From positions 62,001 to 126,000 of the forward strand of contig NZ_SMGP01000003.1 in NCBI RefSeq assembly GCF_004339745.1: a stretch of 64,000 nucleotides of DNA, read 5' to 3'. How positions within the stretch are numbered: the stretch's first letter is position 1; the number at the start of each line of letters is the position of its first letter. This DNA is from Paraburkholderia sp. BL9I2N2 (GTDB lineage: Bacteria > Pseudomonadota > Gammaproteobacteria > Burkholderiales > Burkholderiaceae). The notes under the pieces were generated by a model. The model was given only the letters and a program-made list of their open reading frames with translations. It was not told where the DNA came from and ran no database searches. The position numbers and the translations under genes are program-made. Below, piece by piece: positions 34,808-44,150 of the stretch.

Positions 34808-35794
34808 CTATCGGATGACGAGCACGGCCGCACCTGTCAGCCTGCCATCGCGCAGATCGCTCAGCGCCCGATTGGCCTCCGTCAGCGGATAACTCGTCGT
34901 TTCAATCGTGAGACGCGTCTCGGCTGCAATTCGCATGAAGGCGAGCCCGTCATCGCGGGTCAGATTCGCGACCGACACCACGCGTCGCTCGCCCCACAGA
35001 AACGCGTAAGGGAACGACGGAATATCGCTCATGTGAATCCCGCCGCAGACCACCACGCCACCCTTAGCGACCGCTTGCAATGCTTGCGGAACGAGCGCAC
35101 CGATCGGTGCGAAAAGCAATGCCGCATCGAGTTCGTCGGGCGGCGCCTCGTCGCTGCTGCCCGCCCACGCCGCGCCGAGACGCAGCGCGAGTTGCTGGGC
35201 TGCGTGATCGCCGGAGCGCGTGAACGCATACACCGTGCGTTGCTGATGACGCGCAACCTGCGCGACGATATGCGCCGCGGCGCCGAAACCGTAGATGCCG
35301 ATCCGCTGCGCGTTGCCCACCATGCTCAAGGTGCGATAGCCAATGAGACCGGCGCATAGCAGCGGCGCCGCCTCGATGTCCGTGTACTGCTCCGGCAGAT
35401 GAAAGCAGTAGCGGCTGTCGGCGACGGTGCGCTCAGCGTAACCGCCGTCGATCGTATAGCCCGTGAAGCCGGGTTCGTCGCACAGATTTTCCCGCGCCGA
35501 CAGGCAGTAACGGCAATGCCCGCAGGTGTGGCCGACCCACGGCACCCCCACCCGGTCGCCAACGGCGAACCCCGTCACGCCCGCGCCGAGCCTGGCTACC
35601 GTGCCGACGATTTCGTGGCCCGGAATGACGGGCCGTTTGGGATGCTCGAGTTCATGGTCCACCAGATGAAGATCGGTGCGACACACGCCGCACGCGTGAA
35701 TATCGATCAGGATCTGGCCGGGACCGGCGGCGGGGTCGGGCACCTCCTGCTCTCGCAGCGATGCTGCGCTACCGTCGAACACCATTGCACGCAT
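34808..35794 (-). CDS. Zinc-dependent alcohol dehydrogenase family protein
   Basis: A 328-residue MDR-superfamily enzyme. The catalytic Zn ligands are Cys35 (ACGVCRTD) and His60-Glu61 (PGHE), and the structural Zn loop holds Cys91, 94, 97 and 105. The NAD(P) domain shows GIYGFGAAAH, close to the GxGxxG pattern. Length and LHLVDHELEHPKRPVIPGHE place it with the AdhA-like 'zinc-binding alcohol dehydrogenase family' proteins. ATG 35794 follows AAGGAG; the upstream open frame is not part of it. The neighbouring FNR-type relic suggests an earlier link to low-oxygen metabolism. Confidence 0.87.
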   Translation of the reverse strand: MRAMVFDGSAASLREQEVPDPAAGPGQILIDIHACGVCRTDLHLVDHELEHPKRPVIPGHEIVGTVARLGAGVTGFAVGDRVGVPWVGHTCGHCRYCLSARENLCDEPGFTGYTIDGGYAERTVADSRYCFHLPEQYTDIEAAPLLCAGLIGYRTLSMVGNAQRIGIYGFGAAAHIVAQVARHQQRTVYAFTRSGDHAAQQLALRLGAAWAGSSDEAPPDELDAALLFAPIGALVPQALQAVAKGGVVVCGGIHMSDIPSFPYAFLWGERRVVSVANLTRDDGLAFMRIAAETRLTIETTSYPLTEANRALSDLRDGRLTGAAVLVIR

Positions 35795-35868
35795 ACCGTT
35801 CTCCTTGAAACTCCAAGCCGGTTCGCACCGGGAAGGACACGACCGCACTCGGCCGCCTCGCCCGGAAT

Positions 35869-36144
35869 TCACTCGCAAAAACGGAAATAACCGCTGTGTA
35901 GGAGCATAGGTTTGCCGCCGATCTCGTTGAGCAACTGTCTCGCCGCGTGTTCGATAGGATGCCGGTTCGAGTTGAACGCGCCAATCAGATCATCTTCGCG
36001 CAGGGAAGCGGCACCGAAATGATCTTCGAGCGCTTCGGCGGTAATCGCGCACTGGACGCGAACACCATTCACTTCGGCCGGGAACGCGACGACGAGGTCG
36101 CGCGCGCAATACTCAGGACATTCTTCGGGGAAATGGATCTTCAT
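35869..36144 (-). CDS. DUF1488 domain protein
   Basis: A 91-residue protein: MKIHFPEECPEYCARDLVVA, then VQCAITAEALEDHFGAASLR and a C-terminal LLHSGYFRFCE. It matches the DUF1488 pattern common in Burkholderiales (function unknown). ATG 36144 has AGGTG 6 nt upstream; the earlier Met codons have none. It lies upstream of the alcohol dehydrogenase on the same strand with a 74-bp gap, so co-transcription is possible. Confidence 0.72.
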   Translation of the reverse strand: MKIHFPEECPEYCARDLVVAFPAEVNGVRVQCAITAEALEDHFGAASLREDDLIGAFNSNRHPIEHAARQLLNEIGGKPMLLHSGYFRFCE

Positions 36145-36392
36145 GACCATCACCTGGTTCGCTGCGCAGGAAAGGAAGCTGTAACGGGGCGCGCCACCCT
36201 TCGAGGCGGTCGGCCTGCGCGACGCCCGCCTGTCACCAGCATAGGAGCTATGCGCGGCACGTCAAATTCGGGCCGTGCATCCAGGTTGACCGAGGTCAAT
36301 GGCACACGACTCGCCGCCCCTACTGGTGAGCGTTGCGCAACGGAACGGTTTTTCGCGTTGCGCCGAGCACGCACCGGGGAGGAGGTACTCGC

Positions 36393-36572
36393 ATGGTTTC
36401 GCAATCGAATGCACAAGACGCGGACAAACTCTTGCAGAAATCGACATCACGCCGCTGGTCGATGTGATTTGTACTGGTCCTGATTCTTCTGGTCATGGCG
36501 CCAATGCTGACCGGATCGCTGCGGATCAATCTTCCAAAGCCGCTCGCAACGGCGTGGGACGCCGCGTTACGA
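36393..36572 (+). pseudogene. ExbD/TolR fragment with two frameshifts
   Basis: GGAGG precedes ATG 36393 (MVSQSNAQDADKLL). A neighbouring frame reads LAEIDITPLVDV, and after another shift VLVLILLVMAPMLTGSLRIN with LPKP follows. Joined, these give the standard ExbD opening: conserved Asp-containing segment, transmembrane helix and first periplasmic strand. The remaining two thirds are missing. Confidence 0.65.
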
Positions 36573-36751
36573 GTCAGGATTTCGCGCCGCCTCACGCCCC
36601 CAACTCCGCCGGATGAGCGCACGCGGGATTAACGCCAGTTGCATACTGCTGATCCGGGCACAAAACACCGACCACGCCGGTAGTGAGACCGAACCACCAC
36701 AGTAGCGACAGTCAATCACCGCACCAGCGCGTTTCTCGCAGCCAGCGCGCC

Positions 36752-37741
36752 CTACATCCCCCAACGCAACGACGGCGTATGGACCGGGCTGTCCCAGTGG
36801 CGGGCCATTTCGTCGTCCAGCACACATAACGTAATCGAGGCGCCCGCCATCTCGAGCGAAGTCGTCAGCGCACCCACCTGTGCCCGGCCGACCTTCAGAT
36901 CGCGTTGCTGAAGCCACGCGCGCGTCGAGTTGAAGAGCAGGTAAAGCTCGCCAAGCGGTGTTCCACCAAGGCCGTTGATGAGCACCAGCAATTCAGCCCC
37001 CGCTTGGGGCTTGAGGTCATCGACGATCGCTTTGAGCAGCTCTCCCGCAATCGCATCGGCGCCTGAGAACTTTGCGCGGCGCCGGCCCGGCTCACCGTGA
37101 ATGCCCACACCCACTTCGATCTCATCATCGCCAATCTTGAACGTCAGCGTTCCCGCGGCCGGCACGGTGCAACTGCTGAACGCCACACCCATCGAAGCGG
37201 TGCGCTTGTTGATCCGGTCGCCGAACGCCTTGCACTGTTCAAGGTCGGCGCCGCTTTCGGCCATGCTGCCTACCAGCTTCTCAACGATCACCGCGCCAGC
37301 TACACCACGCCGCCCGGTGGTGTAGCTGGAGTTTTCCACTGCCACGTCATCGTTGATCAGCACCATCGCGTTTGGGATCTCGGACATCTCCGACGCCATT
37401 TCGAAGTTCATCAAGTCACCCGAATAATTCTTCACGATGAATAGCACCCCCGCACCGGTATCGACAGCGTCGGCAGCGGCCATCATCTGATCCGGCGTAG
37501 GTGATGTGAAGACTTGACCGGGGCAGGCTGCGTCGAGCATTCCATAGCCCACAAAACCGGAGTGCAACGGCTCATGACCCGAACCGCCGCCCGATATCAA
37601 TGCCACTTTGCCCGGTTTAAGCGTCTTACGACGCACGTACACCGGTTCGTTGTTGAGCACGACCAGGTCGCTATGCGCGGATGCAAATCCCGCCAGACTT
37701 TCGGCGAGGAAATCGTCGACGTGGTTGATGAATTTTTTCAT
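36752..37741 (-). CDS. dhaK: Dihydroxyacetone kinase subunit DhaK
   Basis: A 329-residue DhaK, the subunit that binds dihydroxyacetone covalently. MKKFINHVDDFLAESLAGFA opens it; the phosphate/substrate loop is ISGGGSGHEPLHSGFVG; IVKNYSGDLMNFEMA follows; His215 in GVGIHGEPG is the expected hemiaminal-forming His (His218 in E. coli). AAAGGAGG lies before the ATG. It is the last gene of the eight-gene minus-strand operon, 14 bp after dhaL. DhaM is not in the window, so the phosphate donor must come from elsewhere or be ATP. Confidence 0.93.
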   Translation of the reverse strand: MKKFINHVDDFLAESLAGFASAHSDLVVLNNEPVYVRRKTLKPGKVALISGGGSGHEPLHSGFVGYGMLDAACPGQVFTSPTPDQMMAAADAVDTGAGVLFIVKNYSGDLMNFEMASEMSEIPNAMVLINDDVAVENSSYTTGRRGVAGAVIVEKLVGSMAESGADLEQCKAFGDRINKRTASMGVAFSSCTVPAAGTLTFKIGDDEIEVGVGIHGEPGRRRAKFSGADAIAGELLKAIVDDLKPQAGAELLVLINGLGGTPLGELYLLFNSTRAWLQQRDLKVGRAQVGALTTSLEMAGASITLCVLDDEMARHWDSPVHTPSLRWGM

Positions 37742-37755
37742 GGTCTGGCCTCCTT

Positions 37756-38394
37756 TCACACCGGGTTGCGCGCCAGATGCGCGCATACGGCGGTGATCAT
37801 GATCTGACTGGAACGCGCACCAGGGTCGATATGACCGCGCGAGCGTTCGCCCAGAAACGATGCCCGCCCTTTGGTCGCGAGCATATCGCGGGTGGCGAGC
37901 ATGTTCTGCTCGGCCACCTGCGGCAATTCATCCAGCACTGTTTTTCGCGACGTAAGTGATTCGATGGTCGCAAGCTCCTTGAAGCGCGCGGCAACGGGAA
38001 TCAGCACGTCCATCATCGTCTTGCTGCCTACGCCCGTCTTACCCCGCTGTCCGACCGCTTCGACGCCCGCCGCAAACATGAGGGCGGTGCCCGCAACATC
38101 CAGCGGATTGTTCGCCGATGCTTTCGCCATCCCGTTCAGCAACGAAAAGAACAGCGGCCCGGATGATCCGCCGACCGTCGACAGCACCTTGTTCGCCGCG
38201 AGTTCCAACGCGGCCCCTAAGGTTTCCGCTTCGATGTCCGCACGCATTGCAAGCAAGGCCTCCATGCCGCGCAGCAGATTGAAGATGTGATCGCCATCGC
38301 CGATCTGCTGGTCGAGTACGGCTATTTCGTCCGTGTGTTCCTTGAGCGCTGCGTATGCGGCGTCGATACACTCCATGACCGTCTTGCCGTTCAT
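37756..38394 (-). CDS. dhaL: Dihydroxyacetone kinase subunit DhaL
   Basis: A 212-residue DhaL, the nucleotide-binding all-alpha subunit. The three metal-binding Asp residues are present in VLDQQIGDGDHIFN; GGSSGPLFFSLLNGMAKA and RGKTGVGSKTMMDVLIP form the ADP pocket; DPGARSSQIM is near the end. Family proteins usually read GDGDHG-N-; here Ile-Phe replaces the Gly side, a notable change at the cap of the nucleotide site. Its start overlaps the end of the upstream ATPase gene by 4 nt (38391-38394), indicating coupled translation. Confidence 0.9.
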   Translation of the reverse strand: MNGKTVMECIDAAYAALKEHTDEIAVLDQQIGDGDHIFNLLRGMEALLAMRADIEAETLGAALELAANKVLSTVGGSSGPLFFSLLNGMAKASANNPLDVAGTALMFAAGVEAVGQRGKTGVGSKTMMDVLIPVAARFKELATIESLTSRKTVLDELPQVAEQNMLATRDMLATKGRASFLGERSRGHIDPGARSSQIMITAVCAHLARNPV

Positions 38395-39437
38395 GTCGGG
38401 ATCCTCCTGCCGTCTGCACGGAAATATAAGAGGCTGCGAGCGGGCAGCGAAACGCCCACCGACTGCCCCGGGCTGAAATTGCGCTCGGCCATCGTGGTCG
38501 CCACAACCGCAGTTCCTGCGTGCTCCAGAATCAACAGATGACGCAGCGGTGAGTATTCGAGCACCTTCAGGTCGAGTGCGTCGCGTGCATGATGGGTGCC
38601 GGGTGAATCACGCGCGTCGCCCTCGTGCAGGACCACGTCTTCAGGACGAATCGCCACGGTCGCGGTGCCGGTCGGCACCGCTGCTGAATCGAACAGCGTT
38701 GGCGGCAACAGGTTGATCGGCGGCGAGCCGAGCCGCTGCGCCGCGCTCAATGAAACCGGATTACCGTAGACCTCGCGCGGTGTGCCGAGTTGCACCAGAC
38801 GGCCGTGTTCAAGAATGCCGATGCGGTCGGCGAGTGTGGTGGCTTCCACCTGATCATGCGTGACATAGAGAATGGTCGCGCCAATCGTACGATGTAGCCG
38901 CTTCAGCTCGATACGCAATTCCTCACGCAGTTTTGCGTCGAGCGATGACAGCGGTTCGTCCATCAGAAACACTTTCGGCTCGCGCACGAGCGCACGCCCG
39001 ATCGCGACTCGCTGCATTTCGCCGCCGGACAAATGCGTTGCCATGTTGTCGAGCTTCGCTTCCATATGCAGCATCTGCGCGACCGCATGCACGCGCGCGC
39101 GGACCTGTTCCTCGCTGCTGCGACGACGTGGCGAGCGCAGCGGAAACGCAAGATTGCCGAACACAGTCAGATGCGGATACAACGAGTATTGCTGAAAGAT
39201 AAACGCGACATCGCGATCGGAAGGATGGACGCCGGTGGCGACCGCGCCGTCGATCAGCACGTCGCCGGCATCGGGACGTTCCAGTCCCGCGACCAGGCGC
39301 AGCGTAGTGGTTTTGCCCGCGCCGCTCGGTCCGAGCAACACGACGAATTCCCCGTCTTTAACCTCGATCGACAGGTCGTCCACCGCAACGATGTTGCCGA
39401 AGCGCTTCGATACATTACGTAGCTGGACTTCAGCCAT
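38391..39437 (-). CDS. ABC transporter ATP-binding protein (MalK/UgpC type), second copy
   Basis: A 348-residue ATPase: Walker A GPSGAGKTT, Q-loop FIFQQYSLYPHLTV, signature LSGGEMQR, Walker B VFLMDEPLSSLD, switch His in YVTHDQVE, then an OB-fold regulatory tail. Start 39437 follows GGAG and overlaps the preceding gene by 8 nt. It pairs with 39430-40533 in the layout of rhizobial glycerol transporters, which also have two different ATPases. No truncation. Confidence 0.87.
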   Translation of the reverse strand: MAEVQLRNVSKRFGNIVAVDDLSIEVKDGEFVVLLGPSGAGKTTTLRLVAGLERPDAGDVLIDGAVATGVHPSDRDVAFIFQQYSLYPHLTVFGNLAFPLRSPRRRSSEEQVRARVHAVAQMLHMEAKLDNMATHLSGGEMQRVAIGRALVREPKVFLMDEPLSSLDAKLREELRIELKRLHRTIGATILYVTHDQVEATTLADRIGILEHGRLVQLGTPREVYGNPVSLSAAQRLGSPPINLLPPTLFDSAAVPTGTATVAIRPEDVVLHEGDARDSPGTHHARDALDLKVLEYSPLRHLLILEHAGTAVVATTMAERNFSPGQSVGVSLPARSLLYFRADGRRIPT

Positions 39438-40533
39438 GAACGTCTCCGTTGACAGAAAGCGTGGAAGCAGCGCCCGGCAGCAGGCGTTCAGTAGCGGCGT
39501 CATAAAGCAGCGTGCGTTCTTTCCGAAACGACAGACCGACGATCGTGCCCGCGGCAACACCAGCGTCTTTGCTTGCCCGCACGCGCACGACGCCAAGCGC
39601 GGTTTCAACCGCCAATACCTGGTGCGAGCCGAGGTATTCGTCGGCGATCACCTGACCGCGCAGCGGACCGTGCTCGTCGAGCATGACGTGCTCCGGTCTG
39701 ATTCCCAGCAATACGTGCGCGGCAGCGGCATCGCAAGGCGGTACGGAAACCGACGCGCCATGCAGACTCACCTGCTCCTGTCCCGCCGTAACCGCCTCGT
39801 CGACGGGCAAGAAATTCATGGGCGGACTGCCGATGAAGTTGCCGACGAACACTGTCGCGGGGAAGTGATAAATCTCATGGGGCGAGCCCGCCTGCAACAC
39901 TTCACCTTGATTCATCACGACGATATCGTCCGCCATGGCCATCGCCTCACTCTGATCGTGTGTGACGTACACCGTGGTGGCGGCGAGCGCGTTGTGCAGT
40001 TTGCGCAATTCCAGACACATCAGTTCACGAAAGTCCGCGTCGAGCGTGCCGAGCGGTTCGTCCATCAAGAATGCTTTCGGTTGCCGCACGATCGCGCGGC
40101 CGAGCGCCACGCGTTGCCGGTCGCCGCCGGACAGGCCGCCAGTCTTACGATCGAGAATGTTCTCGATGCGCAGCATATGCGCCACTGCATCGACCCGGGC
40201 GGCAATCTCGCTGCGCGACACGTGTTCGTTCCTCAGTGGGAAAGCAATGTTATTGCGCACCGTCATATGTGGATACAGCGCAAACATCTGGAACACGAAA
40301 GCAATATCGCGTTGCCGCGCGCGCAACGCAGTGACGTCCTCACCATCGATCAGGATCTGCCCGGAAGTCGGCAGCTCCAGCCCCGCGATCATCCGCAGCG
40401 TTGTAGTCTTGCCGCAGCCTGACGGTCCGAGCAGCACGACGAAGCGTCCCGCACCGATGGTCAGGCTGGTGTCACGCACCGCGACAAAATCGTCGAAGCG
40501 CTTGTGGAGATGAGCGAGAACGATCGTAGACAT
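39430..40533 (-). CDS. ABC transporter ATP-binding protein (MalK/UgpC type), first copy
   Basis: A 367-residue ATPase: Walker A GPSGCGKTT near residue 35, Q-loop FVFQMFALYPHMTV, signature LSGGDRQR, Walker B AFLMDEPLGTLD, His in YVTHDQSE and a C-terminal TOBE-type domain with LLGIRPEHVML. Its partner 38391-39437 is clearly related but not a recent duplicate. It follows the small membrane protein gene by 3 nt. Confidence 0.87.
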   Translation of the reverse strand: MSTIVLAHLHKRFDDFVAVRDTSLTIGAGRFVVLLGPSGCGKTTTLRMIAGLELPTSGQILIDGEDVTALRARQRDIAFVFQMFALYPHMTVRNNIAFPLRNEHVSRSEIAARVDAVAHMLRIENILDRKTGGLSGGDRQRVALGRAIVRQPKAFLMDEPLGTLDADFRELMCLELRKLHNALAATTVYVTHDQSEAMAMADDIVVMNQGEVLQAGSPHEIYHFPATVFVGNFIGSPPMNFLPVDEAVTAGQEQVSLHGASVSVPPCDAAAAHVLLGIRPEHVMLDEHGPLRGQVIADEYLGSHQVLAVETALGVVRVRASKDAGVAAGTIVGLSFRKERTLLYDAATERLLPGAASTLSVNGDVHG

Positions 40534-40536
40534 GAT

Positions 40537-40731
40537 TCAGCCGGGAAAATGGCTGGTGACGACGAACGCAAGCGCGCCCACCAAAAGGACCGGAAACGAC
40601 CAGGTGAAGAGCGCCAACGAAAACGGCTGCACAAGCATCGCTACACCTAAGCCGATCAGTACCGTCGATGCACCCTCGCTGTAGCTGCGACGTAACAGCC
40701 AGCGGTGCGGCGGAATGACTTCGCGTTTCAT
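40537..40731 (-). CDS. Small membrane protein of the ABC operon, 64 aa
   Basis: The product begins MKREVIPPHRWLLRRSYSEG and continues with two hydrophobic stretches (ASTVLIGLGVAMLVQPFSLA and TWSFPVLLVGALAFVV), so it should span the membrane twice. Its ATG overlaps the permease stop as ATGA (40728-40731). It lies between permease and ATPase genes, where rhizobial glycerol ABC operons also carry a small hydrophobic protein of unknown role; it could be a transporter accessory. Confidence 0.7.
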   Translation of the reverse strand: MKREVIPPHRWLLRRSYSEGASTVLIGLGVAMLVQPFSLALFTWSFPVLLVGALAFVVTSHFPG

Positions 40732-41681
40732 TTGCGCACGGCTCCGAAGGTGATGCCCCGCAACAGATGCTTGCGCAGCAGGACGGTGAAAAAGAGAATC
40801 GGCAGCACGAATAATGTTGTTGCAGCTGCAACGGCCGGCCAGTCCTGACCGCCTTCTCCGATGATGAATGGAATGAATGGCGGCATGGTCTGCGCATCGC
40901 CGCTTGTCAGCAGCGAAGCAAATGCGTATTCGTTCCATGCAAAGATCAGGCAGAAGATCGCTGTAGCAGCAATGCCCGTCATCGCTTGCGGCAACACCAC
41001 CTTCACGAAGGCCTGCAAACGCGTGTAGCCATCCACTAGCGCAGCCTCTTCATACTCGCGCGGGATCTCATCCATGAAACCTTTCAGCAGCCACACCGCA
41101 AGTGAGACATTCACCGCCGTGTACAGCACAATCATGCCGACATAGCTGTCGCTCAAACCCAGCGCGCGATACATCAGGTAGATCGGAATGGCGACGGCAA
41201 TGGGCGGCATCATCCGTGTGGAGAGAATGAAGAACAGCAGATCGTCGGACAGCGGCACCTTGAAGCGCGAAAACGCGTATGCCGCCAGCGTGCCGAGAAA
41301 TACCGCAAGAAACGTCGAGCCAAATCCAATGACAAGCGAATTCATGAAGCGCGGCAAAACCTTCGACGGTCCGGCGATCACCATGTTGCGCTTGCGCACC
41401 TCACGCTCATACCAGGTCCGCGCAGGCGGCAGGCTCGCAATGAACTCAGGTGTCTGCCGCGAGCGGATCGTGAGCAGGTTTACATAGCCTTCCATGGAAG
41501 GCTGGAACAGCACGACGGGCGGATACGCTATCGCATCTTCCTGCGTCTTGAAGCTCGTCAGGAAGATCCAGACCATCGGTAACGTAGCAATCAGCGCATA
41601 CGTGATAACGACCGCAGCCGCGAAGCGCTTGGCGCGCGGAGATGACGCCACCACGGAATGTTGTGTCGTAGTCGGTCTCAT
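40728..41681 (-). CDS. ABC transporter permease, MalG type
   Basis: A 317-residue inner-membrane protein with about six helices. First helix is FAAAVVITYALIATLPMVWI; a large periplasmic loop follows (about 55-110); the EAA motif EYEEAALVDGYTRLQAFVKV is near residue 215, contacting the ATPase. The C-terminal end RGITFGAVRK is typical of MalG-like permeases. It overlaps the MalF-type permease by 4 nt (ATGA). Confidence 0.88.
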   Translation of the reverse strand: MRPTTTQHSVVASSPRAKRFAAAVVITYALIATLPMVWIFLTSFKTQEDAIAYPPVVLFQPSMEGYVNLLTIRSRQTPEFIASLPPARTWYEREVRKRNMVIAGPSKVLPRFMNSLVIGFGSTFLAVFLGTLAAYAFSRFKVPLSDDLLFFILSTRMMPPIAVAIPIYLMYRALGLSDSYVGMIVLYTAVNVSLAVWLLKGFMDEIPREYEEAALVDGYTRLQAFVKVVLPQAMTGIAATAIFCLIFAWNEYAFASLLTSGDAQTMPPFIPFIIGEGGQDWPAVAAATTLFVLPILFFTVLLRKHLLRGITFGAVRK

Positions 41682-42634
41682 CGCTGTTTGATCCGGTTAA
41701 GTGCCTTCACGTAAATGTTCGCCGCACCGAATACCGTCACGAAGAGAATGATTGCGAGCGCGGACGAATAACCTGTCTGCCACTTTTCGAACGCGGCACG
41801 CTTGAGCGTGATCGATACCGTTTCGGTAACCGAGCCCGGGCCGCCCGATGTCAGCAGGTTCACCATATCGAACATCTTGAAGTTTTCGATGCCGCGAAAC
41901 AAAACCGCCAGCATCAGGAATGGCATAGTCATGGGCAACGTGATCGACCAGAACTGACGCCACGGCGTCGCGCGGTCCACTTCCGCTGCTTCGTAGATAT
42001 AGTCGGGAATTGAACGCAGACCCGCCAGGCAGATGAGCATGACGTACGGTGTCCACATCCACGTATCGACCATCACAATGGTCCACGGCGCGAGCGCTAC
42101 GTCGCCGATCATCTGGAATGACCCCGGCGCGATGCCGGTGAAGAAGCTGACGATATCGTTGAAAAGCCCCGTCTGCGGTTGCAGCAGGAACGTCCAGAAG
42201 TTGCCCACTACCGCAGGCGATAGCATCATCGGCAGCAGGATTAGCGTAGTCCAGAAGCTATGTCCGCGGAACTGCCGGTTGATCAGCAATGCAAGACCGA
42301 ATCCCAGCAGCACCTCCAACCCAACCGACCAGAACACGAAACGCGCGGTCACCTGCATCGCGTACCAGATATCTTCGTCGGTCAGGATGTCGACATAATT
42401 GTCAATACCGACGAAACGCGCCGGCACGCTCGGCATGTTCGACTTGAAGTTGGTGAACGACAGGCGAAGCGCCCAGATCAACGGAAAGATGTTGATCGCA
42501 AGAAGCAGCAGAATGGTCGGAAGAATGAAGAGCCACGCGATGGCCCGATCCGACAGTCCACTTAGCCGCTTCGCTATGCGCGTTGACGCTCCCGCTTCGA
42601 GACTCGTGGGAGAAAATGGCTTATCTGCCAACAT
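41678..42634 (-). CDS. ABC transporter permease, MalF type
   Basis: A 318-residue permease with six helices: AIAWLFILPTILLLLAINIF first, then FVFWSVGLEVLLGFGLALLI, ILLPMMLSPAVVGNFW and the EAA loop IYEAAEVDRATPWRQFWSI. It forms the translocation pore with the MalG-type partner. The binding-protein gene ends 71 bp upstream. Confidence 0.88.
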   Translation of the reverse strand: MLADKPFSPTSLEAGASTRIAKRLSGLSDRAIAWLFILPTILLLLAINIFPLIWALRLSFTNFKSNMPSVPARFVGIDNYVDILTDEDIWYAMQVTARFVFWSVGLEVLLGFGLALLINRQFRGHSFWTTLILLPMMLSPAVVGNFWTFLLQPQTGLFNDIVSFFTGIAPGSFQMIGDVALAPWTIVMVDTWMWTPYVMLICLAGLRSIPDYIYEAAEVDRATPWRQFWSITLPMTMPFLMLAVLFRGIENFKMFDMVNLLTSGGPGSVTETVSITLKRAAFEKWQTGYSSALAIILFVTVFGAANIYVKALNRIKQR

Positions 42635-42705
42635 GCCTGGCTCCTTTAAGCGGACCAGAGACAGGCCGTTCAGCCGTCGCCGGTCCAGTCAAGTCCAGCT
42701 AAAAC

Positions 42706-44037
42706 CTAATACTTCCCTTCTTGCTTAAAGACCTTGGTCCAGTCTTTCACCAGCAGATCCAACGCATCTTTGGCCGTGCCCTTATCGGCCACGACGTAAT
42801 CGTGCACACGCTTCTGCATGTCGAGCAACAGTTCGGCATAAGCTGGCTCTGCCCAGAAGTCTTTGACGATTGCCATCGACTTCAGGAACGCGGGTGCGAA
42901 CGGTGCGCTCTTCGGGAAGTCCGGTGCGTCCACCACTGATTTGGCCGCCGAATAGCCGCCCAGTTGCCACCATTTCTTCTGCACGTCAGGTTGCGCAAAC
43001 CACTTGATATATTCGAGCGCGTCTTCTTTATGGTCCGAGTACGAGACGACCGAGATGCCCTGCCCGCCCAACTGAGTGTATTGCTTCAATTCACGCGGAT
43101 TGACGAAGAAGCCGATCTTGTCGCCACCGACATTCGGGTCTTTATAAAGCCCTGGAAAGAACGCAAACCAGTTCATCTGCATCGCCACCTGACCCGACTT
43201 GAACGCGTCGAGCCCTTCCTGCATGTAGGCGTTGGTCATGCCTGGCGCCGTGCAGCACTTATAGAGTGCCTTGTAGTATTCGAGCCCCTTCACCGCGCCC
43301 GGCGAGTTCACGAAGCCATCGAGGTGATAGGGCTTCTTGGGATCCTGATACTCAAAGCCGAAGTTGTACAAGGCATTGGTCACGCCCATCGTGATTCCCT
43401 CGGATCCACGCTCCGTGAAGATATACACGCCATAGACTGTCTTGCCGTCAATCTTTCGACCCTGGAAGAATTCCGCAGTCTGCTTGAGTTCATCGAGCGT
43501 AGTAGGCGGCGCGAGCTCACGGTTGTATTTCTGCTTGAATTCCGCGCGCAGTTCTGGGCGCGCAAACCAGTCCTTGCGGTAAGTCCATCCGACCGCGTCA
43601 GCCATCGCAGGTAAGGCCCAATAGTTCGGCGTATTCTTTGGCCACTCCGAATATCCCACCACCGTTGCCGGCACGAAGTCGTTCATAGAGATCTTGTTCT
43701 TGGTGAAGAAGTCGTTGAGCTTTACGTAATGTCCATTGACCGCCGCGCCGCCGATCCACTGACTGTCGCCAATGATCAGATCACACAACTTACCGTGCGA
43801 ATTGAGTTCATTGATGAATCGGTCGGCATAACTGGTCCACGGTACGAACTCGAACTTCATCTTGATGCCGGTCTTGGTCGTGAAATCCTTCGACAGTTCG
43901 ACCAGTGCATTGGCGGGATCCCATGCCGCCCAGCAGAGTGTCAACTGCTTGTCCTGTGCCTGCGCGCCCGTTGCAGTGCCGAGCCCCAGCGATATGAGGG
44001 TTGCCGCCACTACCCTCGCTGACGTTAGACGTACCAT
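42706..44037 (-). CDS. ABC transporter substrate-binding protein (family 1, polyol/sugar type)
   Basis: A 443-residue exported protein: signal peptide VRLTSARVVAATLISLGLGT ending ATGAQAQ. The SBP_bac_1 fold shows LTLCWAAWDPANALVELSKD, LCDLIIGDSQWIGGA, YWALPAMADAVGWTYRKDWF and QMNWFAFFPGL. This long form with CWAAWDPANAL resembles binding proteins of glycerol/erythritol-type ABC systems. With DhaK and DhaL in the operon the ligand is probably glycerol, dihydroxyacetone or a related small polyol. ATG 44037 follows AAGGAGAAG. It is the first structural gene of the operon. Confidence 0.85.
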   Translation of the reverse strand: MVRLTSARVVAATLISLGLGTATGAQAQDKQLTLCWAAWDPANALVELSKDFTTKTGIKMKFEFVPWTSYADRFINELNSHGKLCDLIIGDSQWIGGAAVNGHYVKLNDFFTKNKISMNDFVPATVVGYSEWPKNTPNYWALPAMADAVGWTYRKDWFARPELRAEFKQKYNRELAPPTTLDELKQTAEFFQGRKIDGKTVYGVYIFTERGSEGITMGVTNALYNFGFEYQDPKKPYHLDGFVNSPGAVKGLEYYKALYKCCTAPGMTNAYMQEGLDAFKSGQVAMQMNWFAFFPGLYKDPNVGGDKIGFFVNPRELKQYTQLGGQGISVVSYSDHKEDALEYIKWFAQPDVQKKWWQLGGYSAAKSVVDAPDFPKSAPFAPAFLKSMAIVKDFWAEPAYAELLLDMQKRVHDYVVADKGTAKDALDLLVKDWTKVFKQEGKY

Positions 44038-44150
44038 GTCTCTTCTCCTTGTCTTTCTCGGGTCTCCAACCTGATGACATTCAGCGCCCATGCGCCGGGC
44101 ACCGCATTTCGGCTCTGGCAGATCAGAAGTCGATCCGCGTGTCGCGAGCG

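Noticed and set aside
39235..40422. Plus-strand open frame of 395 codons
   Set aside because: Antisense to the two ABC ATPase genes, whose Walker motifs are unmistakable.
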